Shown: positions 38,276 to 51,510 of the stretch, in pieces | Layout of the letters: each line of letters opens with the position of its first letter | How positions within the stretch are numbered: position 1 is the first letter of the stretch | From: Apophysomyces variabilis | Taxonomy: Eukaryota > Mucoromycota > Mucoromycetes > Mucorales > Mucoraceae | NCBI GenBank assembly: GCA_002749535.1 | Contig: MZZL01000390.1 | Coordinates: 972,182-1,036,181 of the forward strand | Direction of reading: 5' to 3' | DNA: 64,000 nt | The notes under the pieces: generated by a model | The model's input: only the letters and a program-made list of their open reading frames with translations | What the model was told of the DNA's origin: nothing | Database searches by the model: none | Program-made: the position numbers and the translations under genes

Positions 38276-39630
38276 ATTCTATATATCTTAAGGGGTCATT
38301 CAGTCTGATTGCATTATTGAATAAACACAAACTACTTATCGCCTTTTTTCCCCCAATTCCCCTTAACCTCGAAAAAAGAGAATATGAGTCTTGAGGTTTT
38401 AAGGAGACGCGTATTTAACTGAGGAATTCTATTCTCCCCTTGCAGCATAGCGTAATAGAAAGTGTACCCAATCCAGCATGCGTATCGGATAGGATATTAC
38501 CTGATCCTCTTAATTTTTGCAACGAGTTAAAAACGTTGCCTTTCTAATGATTTACAAAGTTCGTACCCAGTTTGCCCTATGGTGACCATCCAATATTGCA
38601 TTTAATTCACCATAGCCGCGGACGAGTTTGCAACTTGGAAGAATCTCCTGATATGGTATAGATTTGGCTCAGCACTACCGAAAAAATACAGCTACCGAAA
38701 AACGCGTATCGATGTTAAACAATTGCCTAGCGCTTCGTTACGTTCTACAGGGCTTGGGAGACATTCAAACAGGAAAGACATCTTTTCAAATGACATGTGC
38801 AAGTGCTGCCATTGTTGTTTACATTACACGGCTCATTTTAGATCAGTAACGAACAGGCGAGTGTTCTGAGAATTTCAGCTTCGAAAGATAACCCTTAGGT
38901 AACGATCTTTGTGACAATGCGGACATTACATGTCGCTGTACCTGTCTTGCATTGAATTCCTGGATAAATACTGTTTTCACCAACGTCATTATGGCCTTTT
39001 TTTCTTTATTCCATAGTCTGTATCCTTCAATGATTGATGCATTCTTGCCAAGGAGATAATGCTAGCCACATGTAGAATTAAAAGATCCATTTTGGCAAAA
39101 CGGTTTGCATGGACTTTTCTCTTAGTTCGCTAAAATAATGCATCTTTGATTCAATAATTGAGTCGCTTCCTTTTATTTCTGCTGAATTGCACGGTCATGA
39201 ACTTCCTCACCCGTGTTATATTTAGCAGCCTGTTCTGGCATGTTAGGTTGAACCTACTTTGGACCTCTATTTCTGTGCTTTTTTTTCTAAGTTAGCAAGT
39301 GGTTTTACGAAGCATAGAGTAAAAGCGCAGCATCAGATAGATCAAGCAGAGATGTATAAAGGGTGCATCAGTCAAGACGCGTTATTCTATTGTCCAGTAA
39401 GGTGATGTACTCGTGGAAACTACCATAGATAAGGGATTGCCCACAAGTATAGTTTGGTTTACCGCAGCCATCAGACTTCACCCAAAGAAAGATTTACAGC
39501 ATAGTCATCACATATAGTGATAGATCGATAATGAGAATGCAGATATCTGGATTATGATGATTAAAAATAATGACGATTTACAACAGGCTTAGAGCGCCTT
39601 AACCTCTTCAAGGAAAGATAATTTGGTATT
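38276..39630. other. Intergenic, 1.35 kb
   Basis: No gene supported; the one 61-residue frame (38664-38849) has no recognisable feature. Confidence 0.6.
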
Positions 39631-40394
39631 CTATTTCTTGCCACTAGGCGCAGGCTTCTGGCGCTTCGGGTTTTGTCTATTTTCTGTTTCTTTCATAGGC
39701 TTTTTGTTTGGTGGAGCACCAAATTTCTTTTGTAATTCAAGCCTTCTTTGTCCCATTGCTGCATATCGATTTCGTTCCTGCCTTTGTTGGATATCAGGTG
39801 TAGGCCTGAACTTGGACTTGAGAATGCGTGCAACAGCTTCCGTTGATATCTTGAATTCAGCGGACAAGCGGACAGTGTTGTAAACATCGGGATACTGATG
39901 CAGAAATATAATGGTATCCATTTTGTTAGTCACGTTTAATCGTCTTTTAGCATTTTGACCAGGTCGCTTACCATGTGACGCAGAGTCCTGATCTTTTCCA
40001 TTGTAGTACGTGAAACTCTTTTGATAGGTTTCCAAGCTGTCGTATTGTCCGAGCTGCCTTGTACTGCTTCCGTACGTTTAATTGGCTTATCAGCTTCTGC
40101 CTGCTCTAACAGCTTTTCGGAAGATGTATTGCCTGCCGGCTTTTGCTTATCATTCTTCGCATGTTTCTTTGCTCCGACTTCGTTCCGTTTATCTTTCCGG
40201 AAATTGCTGGCTCCGTGTGCAGGACGCCCATGCATAGATCGCAACATGATTGTGTTAGCATTTGGCAATGCAGTCTTCCACATCAAGCTTTGTCGTATCA
40301 GCGCGGGTCGTACATCGTGAGAGATCAAGGAGCGGACAAGGCATGGTAAAGACATGCTGTCAGTTTGCAGCAAGCCACGGTTCTCTATGGACAT
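39631..40394 (-). CDS. RRG9: Mitochondrial neugrin-type protein Rrg9
   Basis: Protein required for respiratory growth and mitochondrial genome maintenance in yeast. Two exons (40394-39972 and 39894-39631) give 228 residues. The 77-nt intron removal joins TLRHM to YPDVYNTVRLSAEFKIS, restoring the family core that leads to TEAVARILKSKF. The N-terminus is rich in R, S and L with few acids from the second Met (MSLPCLVRSLI), which fits a mitochondrial presequence, so either the ATG at 40394 or the one 13 codons later could be used. Basic C-terminus (KKPMKETENRQNPKRQK). The helix-turn-helix-like core and the splice make this call fairly firm. Confidence 0.78.
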
Positions 40395-42756
40395 GCGAGC
40401 CTCCTGTCATTTACACGGCCCGCTTTGCAGTCACAAATGCTTCCTTGCTGCTCGATGCGAAGGGCAGACTTCATATGAAAACTGGAAACTGCGCTCCACT
40501 ATATCGATTTGAATACAGCAACCAAGAGGGCCAGCTTGTTATTTTACGATGCGTTTGTATAAGCAACTGGAAATTGTAGAGTACACAAAATCCGTACGAT
40601 ACATTTTCCGCGAACCGGTATATTACGCCTACAAGCAACATAAAGCAGAGAATCGATTTTAGGCCGTAAAAAACATAATGCTCAAATGAGCAAGATGTTA
40701 ATGTGCTTTAGATTATACTAGCAAATTCACCTGAAGAAGTGATAGATAGGATCATTTGATGCAGGATAACACTTCTTCATCGAGTCATGGGCTTTAGGCA
40801 GGTATACTGTAATTATGTGGTGAAGTAGACCTTCTCATATCGGTGCTATTTGTCTTGCTACGTAATTTGTCATACAGCTGATCTATAAAGGCATCAAGAG
40901 ATCGCATAATTGAAGGTGTAATAAAAGATAAATAATAGCGAAGGTGGCAAGGAGCAACACGTCGTCCTAGTAATAAATAGACGCGTTAATATTGGACGTG
41001 TCATGCTCCTGTATTGCGGGGAATAAGTAAAATTGTTGCCAGTCGATATCATGAAAATAAGGTATCAGAAAGGTGTGATCAGCTCCGCGTAGACAGCAGG
41101 TGTTGTTTGCAGAAGCAAAGCTTTGGTACGATCATTATACCCCACATTGATGGAGTAATCAAGGTTCTCTGATTGTTTACTTGCATTGATTGAGTTGCTA
41201 AGGGTAAATACGCATGAACTTTGAGAGCTTAGCAAGTCAACAATCGAGCCTTTTTTTACGGATATCTTACAATGAATATAGTCTATTATTCTTGCCCTTC
41301 TTACACTCGGCATAAGACTCCTTCAGCAACACAACTTGAACCACTCACTTCGCTTGGCATAAATTGCAAACCACCCTACTTAATTTTGTTGGGTAAACCG
41401 ACAAAACAAGTTTAGAAACAGACGCAACAACCGTTGTAGATGGCTCGCTTTGACATCCAGCTAAAATTGGAAAACCGACGTAGAGCGTTTTACATTTTGC
41501 GGGAGCACATGAATGCCATAAATAGGTCGGTGATTGCCTGACCAACCGAATCTCAGCGATGGTAATAAACTAAATAAAAAATAGTTGACTTGTCTCTCAT
41601 TTTAGGGCGAGTAAAAGGGAGAACGCATGTAGTATCTTACCTGCAAAATACTGTTATTTCAAGACTACTGTGCCATAGAGAGCCTCATCTTTATCTTTTT
41701 ATTTTCTTTTTCTGTTATCTTGGGTGATGGTAAAAGCAGAGGATATTTTGACTTTGTCTGTGTTTGTAATGGAGATATGATTGGATATTTCGATTGTAAA
41801 GCACTCACATTTCGTTTCGGATGTTGGAGTCAACTTAGCGTTTTAGCAACGTTGGGATCATGTTAAAGAAAGAATCTGTCGGGAACATCACAAGCTGCAT
41901 AGCAATAAGAACGAATTTTCTATTTCCGAAATCGAGACATACTTCTTTGCTTTGGTGTTTTTGCTGGAAAGCAAAATAAAAAAAAGGATATTTTAGAAGC
42001 TCTATTGTTGCCTATTTTTCTCCGGAAGCGAAAGATAGCAGCGCGTCATCCAACAAAAGATGTGAAAGATTGGAATCGGCGCGTTCTCTTTTTTCTTTGT
42101 TTAATGTAATAACTATATGATGCAATACATGGGACTATTAACATGCATTTTGTACGCAAATGATGATCGCAAGTTATAGTTATTCCTTGGAACAAAGGGA
42201 AGACAAAGGGTAGTTCATGTGTGACTATGGACGTCAAAATGAACCGGTGATTTTGGGTGGATGGTCGATTTTTCCCGCCCTTTGAACTTTCTGCCGTCCC
42301 CACTCCATCAAGGAACCCATCCCAATTGTTACTTGATCGCTTTTTTACTTCATTTACCGATCAACGTCCTTTTTTGCTACTATTTCCTCCTCGCCATTTA
42401 CACTAGTAGGCCGATTTTTACTTAGTGCTTGAAAAAAGATCGGGTCCAAGTGTGTGTGTGTGTCTGTATGTGTGTGTGGGCTGATTCTTTCCGTTTCTGA
42501 TTTCCCAAGTCGAACCAGTTTTGCTCCTGTTTCTTCTCTCAAAGTGTCATGTTTCCTGCTTCACGCTTAAGGTCCAACAGTGAAATGCAAGTAGGAAGAG
42601 AACTGCATCGCAGGTAATGAGGTCCATCGATGTTTCACCTGTGTGAACAGATCCTGTTTGGGGCGAAGAAATCAACGATGAAGATAAACTAACATCACTT
42701 GCTTTGGTAGCTCCTGTATAACTGATGCCTTCCATCCTTTTCATCTTCCTCGGAAT
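40395..42756. other. Gene-poor region, 2.4 kb
   Basis: Short frames only (for example 41313-41065 and 41545-41345, minus strand) with no recognisable motif. A TG-rich microsatellite lies at 42451-42479. The right end probably includes the 5' untranslated region and an unresolved first exon of the GATA gene; an ATG at 42549 opens a 21-codon frame before a GTAATG donor-like site, but I could not splice it in frame. Confidence 0.5.
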
Positions 42757-44904
42757 TTGGGTCAAGAATGTCTCGATCCCACCGATGGCCACATGCACCG
42801 ATTCCATTCCCGTCACCTCGGATGCGCTTCTCTGAAGCTTGGCACACACTGCTTCCCTAATGTAGCGTTTTATGAGATCACGGAGTCCGAGATTCTAGAG
42901 AGTCCCTTTTCTGACAAGAAAACAAGATCACCTACGTGTGATGAATCTACCGAGTCTAGTGAGACAGCCCAGGCTTGGTCAAGTGGACATGGTAGCCCCG
43001 ATATGCCTTCGGAAAAGTCATTCAGTACGTCTCCCGAGTGTCCTCACATTTGGTCTTCTATGATCGAGAGTTCCAATCTCCCCGGTGATACCATGGCTAC
43101 AGATGAAACATCAACCTCTGTTCACGGTCTCCTTGGAGCTTCCGAAAGATCATTAATGGCGCTGCCACCGAAAAAGAGAAAACGGCGTCGGCTGCTTCGA
43201 TACGACATTGTATTCTGCTTGCCTCCTCATAATCACACCGGTGATATGGATCAGCTCTTGCACGAGTATGATTACTATGCGTTTCCTCACGAAGCAGTTG
43301 CAGAGGCCTTGAACGATACAGATCCTTTTGAAGTATTGTCCTAAAATCTTTGTACTTTGTGATCCCGGCTAAACGTTGGTCATCTTTTTCTCATTAGGTC
43401 CTTTTCTCCTTCCATCTCCGCAAATCGTCAACACGTCCGACAAATACGCTATCAACCAATCCTGCTTGTTGTTCCCATTCACCTGAAACCCCTGATGTGG
43501 TTGAGGAAGGTCTTTACAAAACCAAGCTTGAAGAATTTGCGGCAGTGTGTAGCTCACGGTATCGATTAACTACACATTCATCCTCCTACACTCCTCAAAG
43601 ACGTTTCACCGACCCTGGAAGACCTTGTTTATCCGAACCGCTTAATTCTGAGTGCTATATAGTGAATGTCCAAATGTCAGGTGTATCAAGACAGCTCTAT
43701 CAAGCGATCAAACATGCCATCTCTGGATTTGAGGTCTCCTGCCAGAATATGATGGAACTGGTAACTCACCCTAATACGATAAGGTCACCACACTCATCTT
43801 TTCACCCAAAATGACAGATGAGATTCCATACAGAGCGCGTTGTTTGTCAAAGAGCAGAGAGATCATTTAATTCAGAACCCATGTGCGAAGACCAAACAAT
43901 GCGTTTGTCGCTGACTAAAGCGGAAATCCAATCCGAGCAGAATAGAGACCATGGTGACACGCAACCTTCTTGCGAACACCCGAGTATGCCACGGTCTGAT
44001 CCCTGGCATAGTGGTGACGAAGCCGGATGGGACAAGGGTGCGTTCAACACCAGTTTCGGTCTGACCACTCACCATTGTAACTTTAGAGTCAGCTGCTTTT
44101 GATGATGATCATCATAGCCCAGACGCGGACGATGACGCGATCATGGCTTCGCCTGAGTTATCGACGCGTAGTAATTCTCAAGATGCTTCAGCATCAACAG
44201 TATCTAATGATGTCAAGACGCCTCAACGCGGGCCGAATTCGAGCAGCTCGCTTAAAAAATGTCTATATTGTGGCTCGAAATCCACTCCGATGTGGCGCAG
44301 GGGCCCGCAGGGCGCAGGAACGCTTTGCAATGCATGCGGCGTCAAATGGAAGCATGGAAAAATCTTGAGTGACAGTGATGCATTTGTCGCACCAACTTCT
44401 CTTGTCAAGGAGCGTCGAAGATCCAGCAAGAGTGAGAAGAAAAGGAAGAAATCCACTTCATCCACGAGAAAAGATAGACGAGGAAAAGCTCAAAACGGGA
44501 TGAAGAAAAGTACAAGTGTTCAAAGCGTAGTGGATCAGATGAGCCATTACAAATTGGATTCAGAGAATGATGTAGGTCTGGCAGATTTATACGAAGATAG
44601 CACGCTTGTGTCGAATATGGATTCGCGTTCAACAAGCGCGGTTTTTACTGTACCTGCTGCAAGGGAATATGGCGAACGGCAAGCCTGGGAAAGATACAGC
44701 GCGTCGTCTCATAGTCCGCTTGAATCATTCACCTCCTCGAGAAATTCATCACCGTCTCCTCCTATGATGGAACCATACCAACGACACAGTGTGGAGATAT
44801 CAATGGCTGACAAGCTGGGTTTCACAAATGCGGCTTTTCCAATAACTGCTGGAGTGGATGCAGTAGAGGCAGCCGCTGTACTGACCTTGCTGAAGAGAAG
44901 TTGA
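42757..44904 (+). CDS. GATA-type zinc-finger transcription factor (5' end unresolved)
   Basis: Nuclear DNA-binding regulator. Predicted exons: about 42757-42811, 42866-43332, 43398-43760, 43818-44037 and 44087-44904. Introns of 49-65 nt have donors GTCACC, GTATTG, GTAACT and GTGCGT and YAG acceptors, all preserving frame. The finger is near the middle of the last exon: [15 protein letters not shown], then [15 protein letters not shown], giving C-x2-C-x18-C-x2-C. It is followed by a basic serine/lysine region. Upstream exons encode a serine/threonine-rich, mostly disordered region with a basic patch ([14 protein letters not shown]) that may be a nuclear signal. The true start and first exon are uncertain. 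The x18 loop differs from the x17 loop of AreA-type factors. Confidence 0.8.
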
Positions 44905-45759
44905 TTTGTAAAGAGCAGCTAACCATGTTTCCACTGTTATGTTCAACCTGATCTACATACTATGTACATAATCTTTTTCTTTTTCTTTTTTTCTTCTTTT
45001 CCTTTCCATCTTCCCTTCCTTCTTTGTTATATCAGCAATATTATTCTACTTTTGCGTTTTGGACAAACTCTGAAACTGGAAAAAGAGTACGTGCGTTTGA
45101 CTGGCACTTATGTGAAATGTCTCTATGGAAGATCTTCTGAGAAGACATCGACCTTATATTACATTGTATTCATAGGGTTAGAGACACTAATCGCTGGCAA
45201 GCTCCGTGCAGGTGCATAGATAGTATGAAAGCAACATTTCGTAGCATACCTTTGCTCTGTCTTTATCTTAGCACAATAATGTGACATAGGTAGGATAAGA
45301 GCACCGTTTGAATCCATTGATTCTCAGAGATTGCATGCAGCCAAAGCCAAAAAGAACACCGCCGTTACAGTCGGACTAATTCCCATTCAGATTTTGTCAG
45401 AACGGTATTAACGATGTGTTCAACCTTAAATCGGAGTGATACGAGTGAAACATTGTTAAGAGCTCTCTTCATTCGGTCTTTGATATGCTGTTGTTATCCT
45501 TTAAATGCTACGCAAGGCAGGAAAACGGCTTATTTCCTGTTTATTTTGATCGAACTGCTTGACGTGTGGTGTACAATGCCTGCTGAATGTGGATGCAGTG
45601 CTGAGGATGGGATATCCAATCAAGTTTTGACTACTGGTGTGCGCAAGTGGAGGTTGAAATAACGAGTCCCGAATGGCTGAATAACCCTTTTTTTCTTCCT
45701 GCCTCACACAGTCCATTTTCCACAAAGCGAACAGAGAATAACTTGTCCATTCAGAAACG
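44905..45759. other. Intergenic between GATA gene and CAF1
   Basis: Pyrimidine-rich tract at 44970-45020 just after the GATA stop. No gene recognised. Confidence 0.6.
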
Positions 45760-47034
45760 ATGCCTGGCAACGAGTCAAAATACATTAAAGAGGTGTGGGC
45801 GGAAAATCTAGAGGAGGAAATGGCCTATCTTCGTGAATTAGTAGAAGATTACCCCTACTTGGCTATGGTATGCAGAAAGTTGGGCGTAGCAGAAAGTTCT
45901 GTTTTTCTCATCTTACACTTTTTCTTGTAGGATACAGAGTTTCCAGGTGTTGTAGCAAGGCCCATCGGGACATTTCGAACATCTTCCGATTACCATTATC
46001 AGACACTACGTTGCAATGTCGATTTATTAAAAATCATACAACTGGGGGTCACCTTTGCTGATCAGTACGGCAACCTCCCTGGCAACGTATGCACTTGGCA
46101 ATTCAACTTCAAATTCAATCTTTCGTAAGCACTTTTTCTTTTTCCCTCTGTAATTATATACAATGGAGCAGAAGCTTATGACATTTCTTCATTGCGTTCC
46201 TTTTCTGCACAGCGACGACATGTACGCTCAAGATTCTATTGAGCTACTGACGAAATCAGGGATCGACTTTAAAAAGCATGAAGAATTCGGCATTGACGTG
46301 GAACATTTTGGAGAGTTGTTGATCAGCTCGGGATTCGTATTATTGGATGACGTGAAATGGATCTCCTTCCACAGGTTAGAGACAGCACACCATTTCTGGG
46401 CCAAACGAATGATTATCTTTGCTGCATAGTGGTTACGACTTTGGGTATCTTCTCAAAGTACTCACATGCTCCGCAATGCCTGCTGATGAATCAGAATTCT
46501 TCGATCTCCTTCGAACGTATTTTCCGTGTATTTATGATATCAAATACTTGATGAAAAGCTGTAAAAATTTAAAAGGCGGTTTACAAGACATTGCTGATGA
46601 TTTACAGGTGAGTTCTAGCAAGTTAGTGGAAGAAAGAGGAAAAGAAATGACACTGCACCCTGCAGGTGGCAAGGATTGGACCACAACATCAAGCAGGCAG
46701 CGATAGTTTGTTAACGTGCACAACCTTCTTCAAAATGCGACAAATGTTCTTTGAAGATCGAATTGATGACCAGAAATATCTGTAAGTGTTAGAAATACAA
46801 AAAGGGTGGTCAGCAAGTGTGTAAAGCACGCAGGATGTCTGTATCGAAGCATTTGCGCTGATGCTTTTTTCTTTCAGCGGATATCTATACGGACTGCGGT
46901 GTAACCCCACTGCGGTCCAGACACTGGTCAATGCAACCAATAACCTGTCTCTCAATGCGAACGCAATATCAGAAGAGGGAATAGTAAATGGTAAAAATAT
47001 AGCGAATGGCGCAACCAAGGCTGCAGCATCTTAG
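45760..47034 (+). CDS. POP2: CCR4-NOT deadenylase subunit Caf1/Pop2
   Basis: DEDD-family 3'-5' exonuclease that shortens mRNA poly(A) tails. The ATG at 45760 ([20 protein letters not shown]) starts the usual N-terminus. After an intron the first catalytic motif [13 protein letters not shown] appears. Later motifs: [31 protein letters not shown] and, after another intron, [18 protein letters not shown]. The end is TAG at 47032-47034 after an alanine-rich tail. Motif order and the expected length of roughly 300 residues are those of CNOT7/Pop2 proteins. Short introns separate the blocks, at about 45869-45930, 46125-46193, 46374-46418, 46608-46666 and 46782-46878; I did not check every exact boundary. 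Confidence 0.9.
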
Positions 47035-47158
47035 CCATTGAATGGGCTGAAAAGAAAAAAAGAAATAAACAGAAAAAACATTGCAAACAAAAGAGAGTTG
47101 TCTTTTTTCTTTATGATTTGATATTTCTTTGTACAAAGTGGGCGATGAATAGCAAAAT

Positions 47159-48384
47159 TTACAACTTGGCTTCGGTAATGAAGGAACTACCCTTGGAGAT
47201 ATTACCCTTTAATTCAGGGGTGGCAGCAGCAACCAGTTGCTTTTCATAATCAGAAATGTTACCAATAGGCAGGACCTTCTTGACACCATCACGACCCAAT
47301 TCAACTGGCACGGAGAAGTATTCCACTTCTTCGCCAGTAACTTCCTTCACAGCAGCACCAGCACTCTTATCGGCATCCAAATGAATGTAAGTGCATTCAA
47401 CGATGCCTTCAGTTCCTTTCACAGCGGCCTCGATGACATTCAAGGCAAATCGAGCGCCAGCGAAAGCCATGGAGAGTGTTGCACTTCCGGCACCGTCCTT
47501 GGCTTTGACGACTTCGTCACCACCAAACTGAATACGCTTGGTGACTTCTTCCAATTGGGTCTTGGTTAGTTTTTCTGTTCCAGGCACTTGCGATAAGAGG
47601 GGAAGGATGGTCACTCCACTGTGGCCACCGATAACTGGAACACGAAGAGTTCCTGGTTCGCCACCAATCAACTCCGAGACAAAGGTGGATGCACGAACAA
47701 TGTCAAGTGTGGTGACACCAAAAATTCTTTTACCCAGATTGAAAGGTGAGTGGGACGGCGACTTAAAATGATAAATGGGAGTGGGGTTTACCTTCTTGGG
47801 TCGTAAACATTAAATTTCTTGAAGACTTCAGCGACAATGGGGACAGTGGAGTTAACTGGGTTAGAGATGATGCACATGAAGGCTTTGGGAGAGTATTTGG
47901 CAGCGGCTTCGGCCAAGTCGCGAACGATACCGGCATTGATCTTGAACAAGTCGTCGCGGGTCATACCAGGCTTTCTGGGAACACCGGCGGGAATGACAAC
48001 TAACAGACGGGAATACCGCGGAAAAATGGTGAGCATAAACGGGGAGGACAAGGATAAACGCGTCAAGAGACCATTTTATCTCCTGATATGTAACCAGTTC
48101 ACTTACCAACATCAGAATCTTTAATAGCCTCCTCCAACTGCGCGACACCCACATGACCAGTGACCTTAGACTTTGTATTGATATGGCTTCATTGGAAAAC
48201 ATCAACAAGATCAGTCTTCTTTCTCATTTTTTATTTTGACAACCAACCTGAGGTCAGCTGCAACACCGGGTGTGTTGACGATATCATATAGTGAAAGGTG
48301 ACTGATCAACTCGGATTGTTTCAAGAGCAAAGAGAGAGGTTGGCCGATACCGCCAGCGGCACCACAGACTGTAACTTTAACCAT
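47159..48384 (-). CDS. MDH: NAD-malate dehydrogenase with C-terminal AKL (possible peroxisomal form)
   Basis: Interconverts malate and oxaloacetate with NAD. The ATG at 48384 opens directly on the Rossmann fold ([18 protein letters not shown]), with no room for a mitochondrial presequence. Other motifs: [29 protein letters not shown], the catalytic loop [13 protein letters not shown] and [11 protein letters not shown]. Multi-exon; the small introns include one at about 47735-47797. The protein ends FITEAKL, and AKL is a classical PTS1-type tripeptide, suggesting peroxisomal (glyoxylate-cycle) targeting. Sequence type is that of bacterial/mitochondrial MDH. An upstream exon encoding a presequence cannot be completely excluded. 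Confidence 0.9.
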
Positions 48385-48473
48385 GATGTTTTGTTTTTGG
48401 CAGAGATGTGTGAGAGAAGGGGAGATATGAAGAAAGAAAAGAAAAAAAGACCAAATAATATGGGGTGAGCTTT

Positions 48474-48812
48474 TTAAAAGGTCGTAGAAAGAAGAACAAA
48501 TAAAAAAGAGAGTCCAAAAGCACAGCTCTTTCCTAACTGACGGAGGTCGTGACTTACAATTTCATATTCCAGCCAAAAAGAGCCAGATGTATACCCTTTC
48601 CCATTTTTCACATGCACGTGAATATACCCATCTGCTAACAACAAGCTATCGTGTAATCCCGGCGTAAAGAACCGGGTCCATGACGTGCCCCATAGCATCC
48701 TCTTCTCATCGATGGTAATCACAACCCATTTCAAGCCGGGTCCAGTCAGGAAACCGCCAAAAGAAAAAAGGAAAAGAAGGTTTTCCGGTGTGAAATCCCT
48801 TTGGAAACACAA
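48474..48812 (-). CDS. Unrecognised ORF upstream of MDH
   Basis: An open frame of 112 codons whose middle ([20 protein letters not shown], then [19 protein letters not shown]) has protein-like composition, with tryptophans and few simple runs. A GTAAGT donor directly after LEYEI (near 48559) suggests the end of the frame may be intron. There is no recognised domain. It may be part of a small multi-exon gene or chance. Confidence 0.25.
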   Translation of the reverse strand: MCFQRDFTPENLLFLFSFGGFLTGPGLKWVVITIDEKRMLWGTSWTRFFTPGLHDSLLLADGYIHVHVKNGKGYTSGSFWLEYEIVSHDLRQLGKSCAFGLSFLFVLLSTTF

Positions 48813-48899
48813 ACCCCATCATCATGCAATTCGTACCAATCAATATTCCGCAGCAAATCTATTATCGAAAACAGAAGAGATCAATTAAAAAAAAAGATT

Positions 48900-50686
48900 T
48901 CAGCAACGACCTTTATTTTACTATGAACGGCATGGATGATTAGCAAACGCTTATTGGACAATGTCATTTAGTAAAGAGCTACATGAGAGTTCAAGCCTTT
49001 CACATCGGAAGCATGATTCCAGACTCTCGGCAGACAAAATTTAAGGTTTGCTCAAGAGATATACGTAAAGCCGTAGTGAAGGTTGATGTTAGTCTTTAGT
49101 TAAGTCAATGAAAAATCGATGGGGTACATAAGCTTACTAAAGTAAATGAAACTGTATTTGTTGCATGTGCTGCACTTTGCTCGAGTTTTACTACAAAAGG
49201 CAGTTATTGAGTTCTTGTCCTGATATCGATCTCTCTTATCGCTTTCGCTTTCTTCTTGTTTCTTAAACGTTTTGGATGATTAGAACTTGTCTTCACTATG
49301 GCAGATATTCTTTATTTCTTTCAAACGTGGCACTTACTCCCCCATCTATTAAAACCTATGCAATGGCCACGAGCACATGGATGACAAACGATCGTACTTT
49401 GAAACGGAGATAATGACAATCAAGCATGGATATTGGAACTGACATGGCCCCTGTTTAAGGCCGAAGTTGCAATCTAGTTCAGGAGAGGACAACTTGCTTC
49501 TATCTCTTGTACGTCAATAAGTGAATGGAGACTAAGAGCAGAAACAAGCCATTGATGATAAATAAAATACCTTGACCCGTGGGAGCTTTGTTGCAAGGTG
49601 TCAAGGCGCAGATCGATTCAGGACAGATAATGAGGCTTTTGCCCTTTTCGCCCTACTGATCCACAAATTACGCAATCCAGTACCTAAGGGGGAAATAAAG
49701 AAACTTTGCTTAAGTTTTTTACCCAATATTAACCAAACAGCCAATGAGCACGTTTCGTCATTGATTCTCAGAAACCTCTTTATCTGATACAAAGAGTGAG
49801 AGGCCTTTCTTCCGAGTAAATCGGGCGTGTCCCCGGTCTGCCGCGCATTTCAGGTCAACAACTCCGACAGGTGGATTACTTTTTGGACAATCGCGCAACG
49901 TTTTGCGTCTTTGGACACGGCAGTAATTTAAACAATCCCGGATCGGTGCTAACTCTAAAATGTTTCATTCTCGGAAACCAATTCTATCTTATCATCTCGG
50001 TTTTGTTGACGCTTCCATCTCTGCAACCATAGCGTACAGGCATAGACGCTAACAGAAGTATCAAGATGAGGTAGTTTGTGCATGTAGTACCAAAAACGCG
50101 AGTAAAAGCTTTTTTCTTTCTTTTTTGTTGGCGACGAATAGTAAGACTTGCTTACTAAAGCCGTAGGGTGCCACACAGCCACTGCAGATCAGCATATTTT
50201 TTACTATTCTTTACCAATCGCAAGTCGAAAAATATTCCAATTCCGCTAATCCTTTTTTGAGCAACAAGCGAACACATGCTACTCGATTACAAATACAACA
50301 TATTCAATATCATAACAACACCTTACAATATTACAAACCACACAGATACAGGATATATATTATATTACAGAACAATATTGGATGAAGGCAGTCCGTCTAT
50401 GGTAAAGCTGAAATAACTAGAATAGGACCGTATGCTTCCATGCTTTATTGTCAACTTATGATTAAAAGCTTTAAGGCGGGTTCGGTTTATAGATCACAGG
50501 CTGAGGTCGAAATAGACACTCTGCTTCTCTTCCGCAATTTTTTTTTTCGCTTTATCTCGAAGTGTTCTTGTACGAAGGCAGTACACATATGTAGCTGGTT
50601 ATCCCATGCAATGACAATCGAACAAAGTGTGGAATATGTCAGTTTTCAATGATTTTCTGGGAACAAAATATCTCTTTTTTTTTCTT
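48900..50686. other. Gene-poor region, 1.8 kb
   Basis: No gene supported. A/T-rich stretch at 50280-50370. Confidence 0.6.
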
Positions 50687-51510
50687 TTATTCTCGGTATC
50701 TGGATCGACTACTCCTTTCCCTCGAATCCCTCCGTCTTTCACGAGACGAATGTCTCCTCCGTTCTCGTGAGCGATCTCTTGAACGATCTCTAGTACTTGA
50801 ATGCCGACTGCTGCTGTGACGATGATGGTGATGACGATCTGATTTATCTTTGATATCTTTCTTCTTTTTCTTCTTCTTATCTTTCTTTGTTAATTCCTTC
50901 ATCCGAATTGGGTTATCCACAATTGCTTTTAGTGCCTGCTGTTCACGTTTTTTGATCATCAATAGAGGATCTTCACGGATCTTAGCCTGAATGTCTCTTT
51001 CTGTGTTGGCATTAGCGTTGGATAAAGCGAAACGTTCATCTGCGGAAGAAGCCACCTACAGAACCAATCTGTTATTACGACTCTCATTCTTTTGTGCTAG
51101 ACAAAAAATTTCCATGCTACTTACAGTTTCACTTGCAGCCTTGTTACGTAGCAGATCGTCGACATTCTTTTTGCCTAACAGGTAATCCTCCATCTCGTTG
51201 CTGCCAGGTTTCGCAGCTCCCTGATTTGGCGCCGCATACATCCAGTCAAGCCGATCCGATCGTTGCCTATGACCCATGTATTAGTATCAACACCATCGGG
51301 CAAACAGCCAGCATGCTTTTACCTTCCACTTGTCTGTTCTTGCAGTCGCTGAAGTTCCTGTAACTGCCGTTCTTCAGCGAGTTCCTTCTTCATTTGTTCA
51401 ATCTTGCGTTGTTCTTCGGCATGTTTCCTTTCTTCTTTCCAGACTCTCTCTTGATTTTTGAATGTTGCTGGATGCCAACTCTTTTTAAGATTAAGATCGC
51501 CTCCACCCAT
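50687..51510 (-). CDS. CWC25: Pre-mRNA splicing factor Cwc25
   Basis: Spliceosomal protein that acts at the first catalytic step. The ATG at 51510 gives [20 protein letters not shown], the conserved N-terminus (CIR_N domain) of the family. A long charged helix ([18 protein letters not shown]) follows, then after an intron [12 protein letters not shown], then [18 protein letters not shown], another intron, and [18 protein letters not shown] with [15 protein letters not shown]. The tail is lysine-rich and then RS-rich with a histidine run, ending at 50687. Two short introns, near 51056-51121 and 51265-51321. Confidence 0.9.

Noticed and set aside
42547..42849. A 100-codon minus-strand frame opposite the start of the GATA gene
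   Set aside because: It overlaps the coding side of the GATA gene and shows no family-like motif.
44059..44086. A 28-nt intron in the GATA gene (GTCTGA donor)
   Set aside because: Too short; a donor GTGCGT at 44038 gives a 49-nt intron in the same phase and is preferred.
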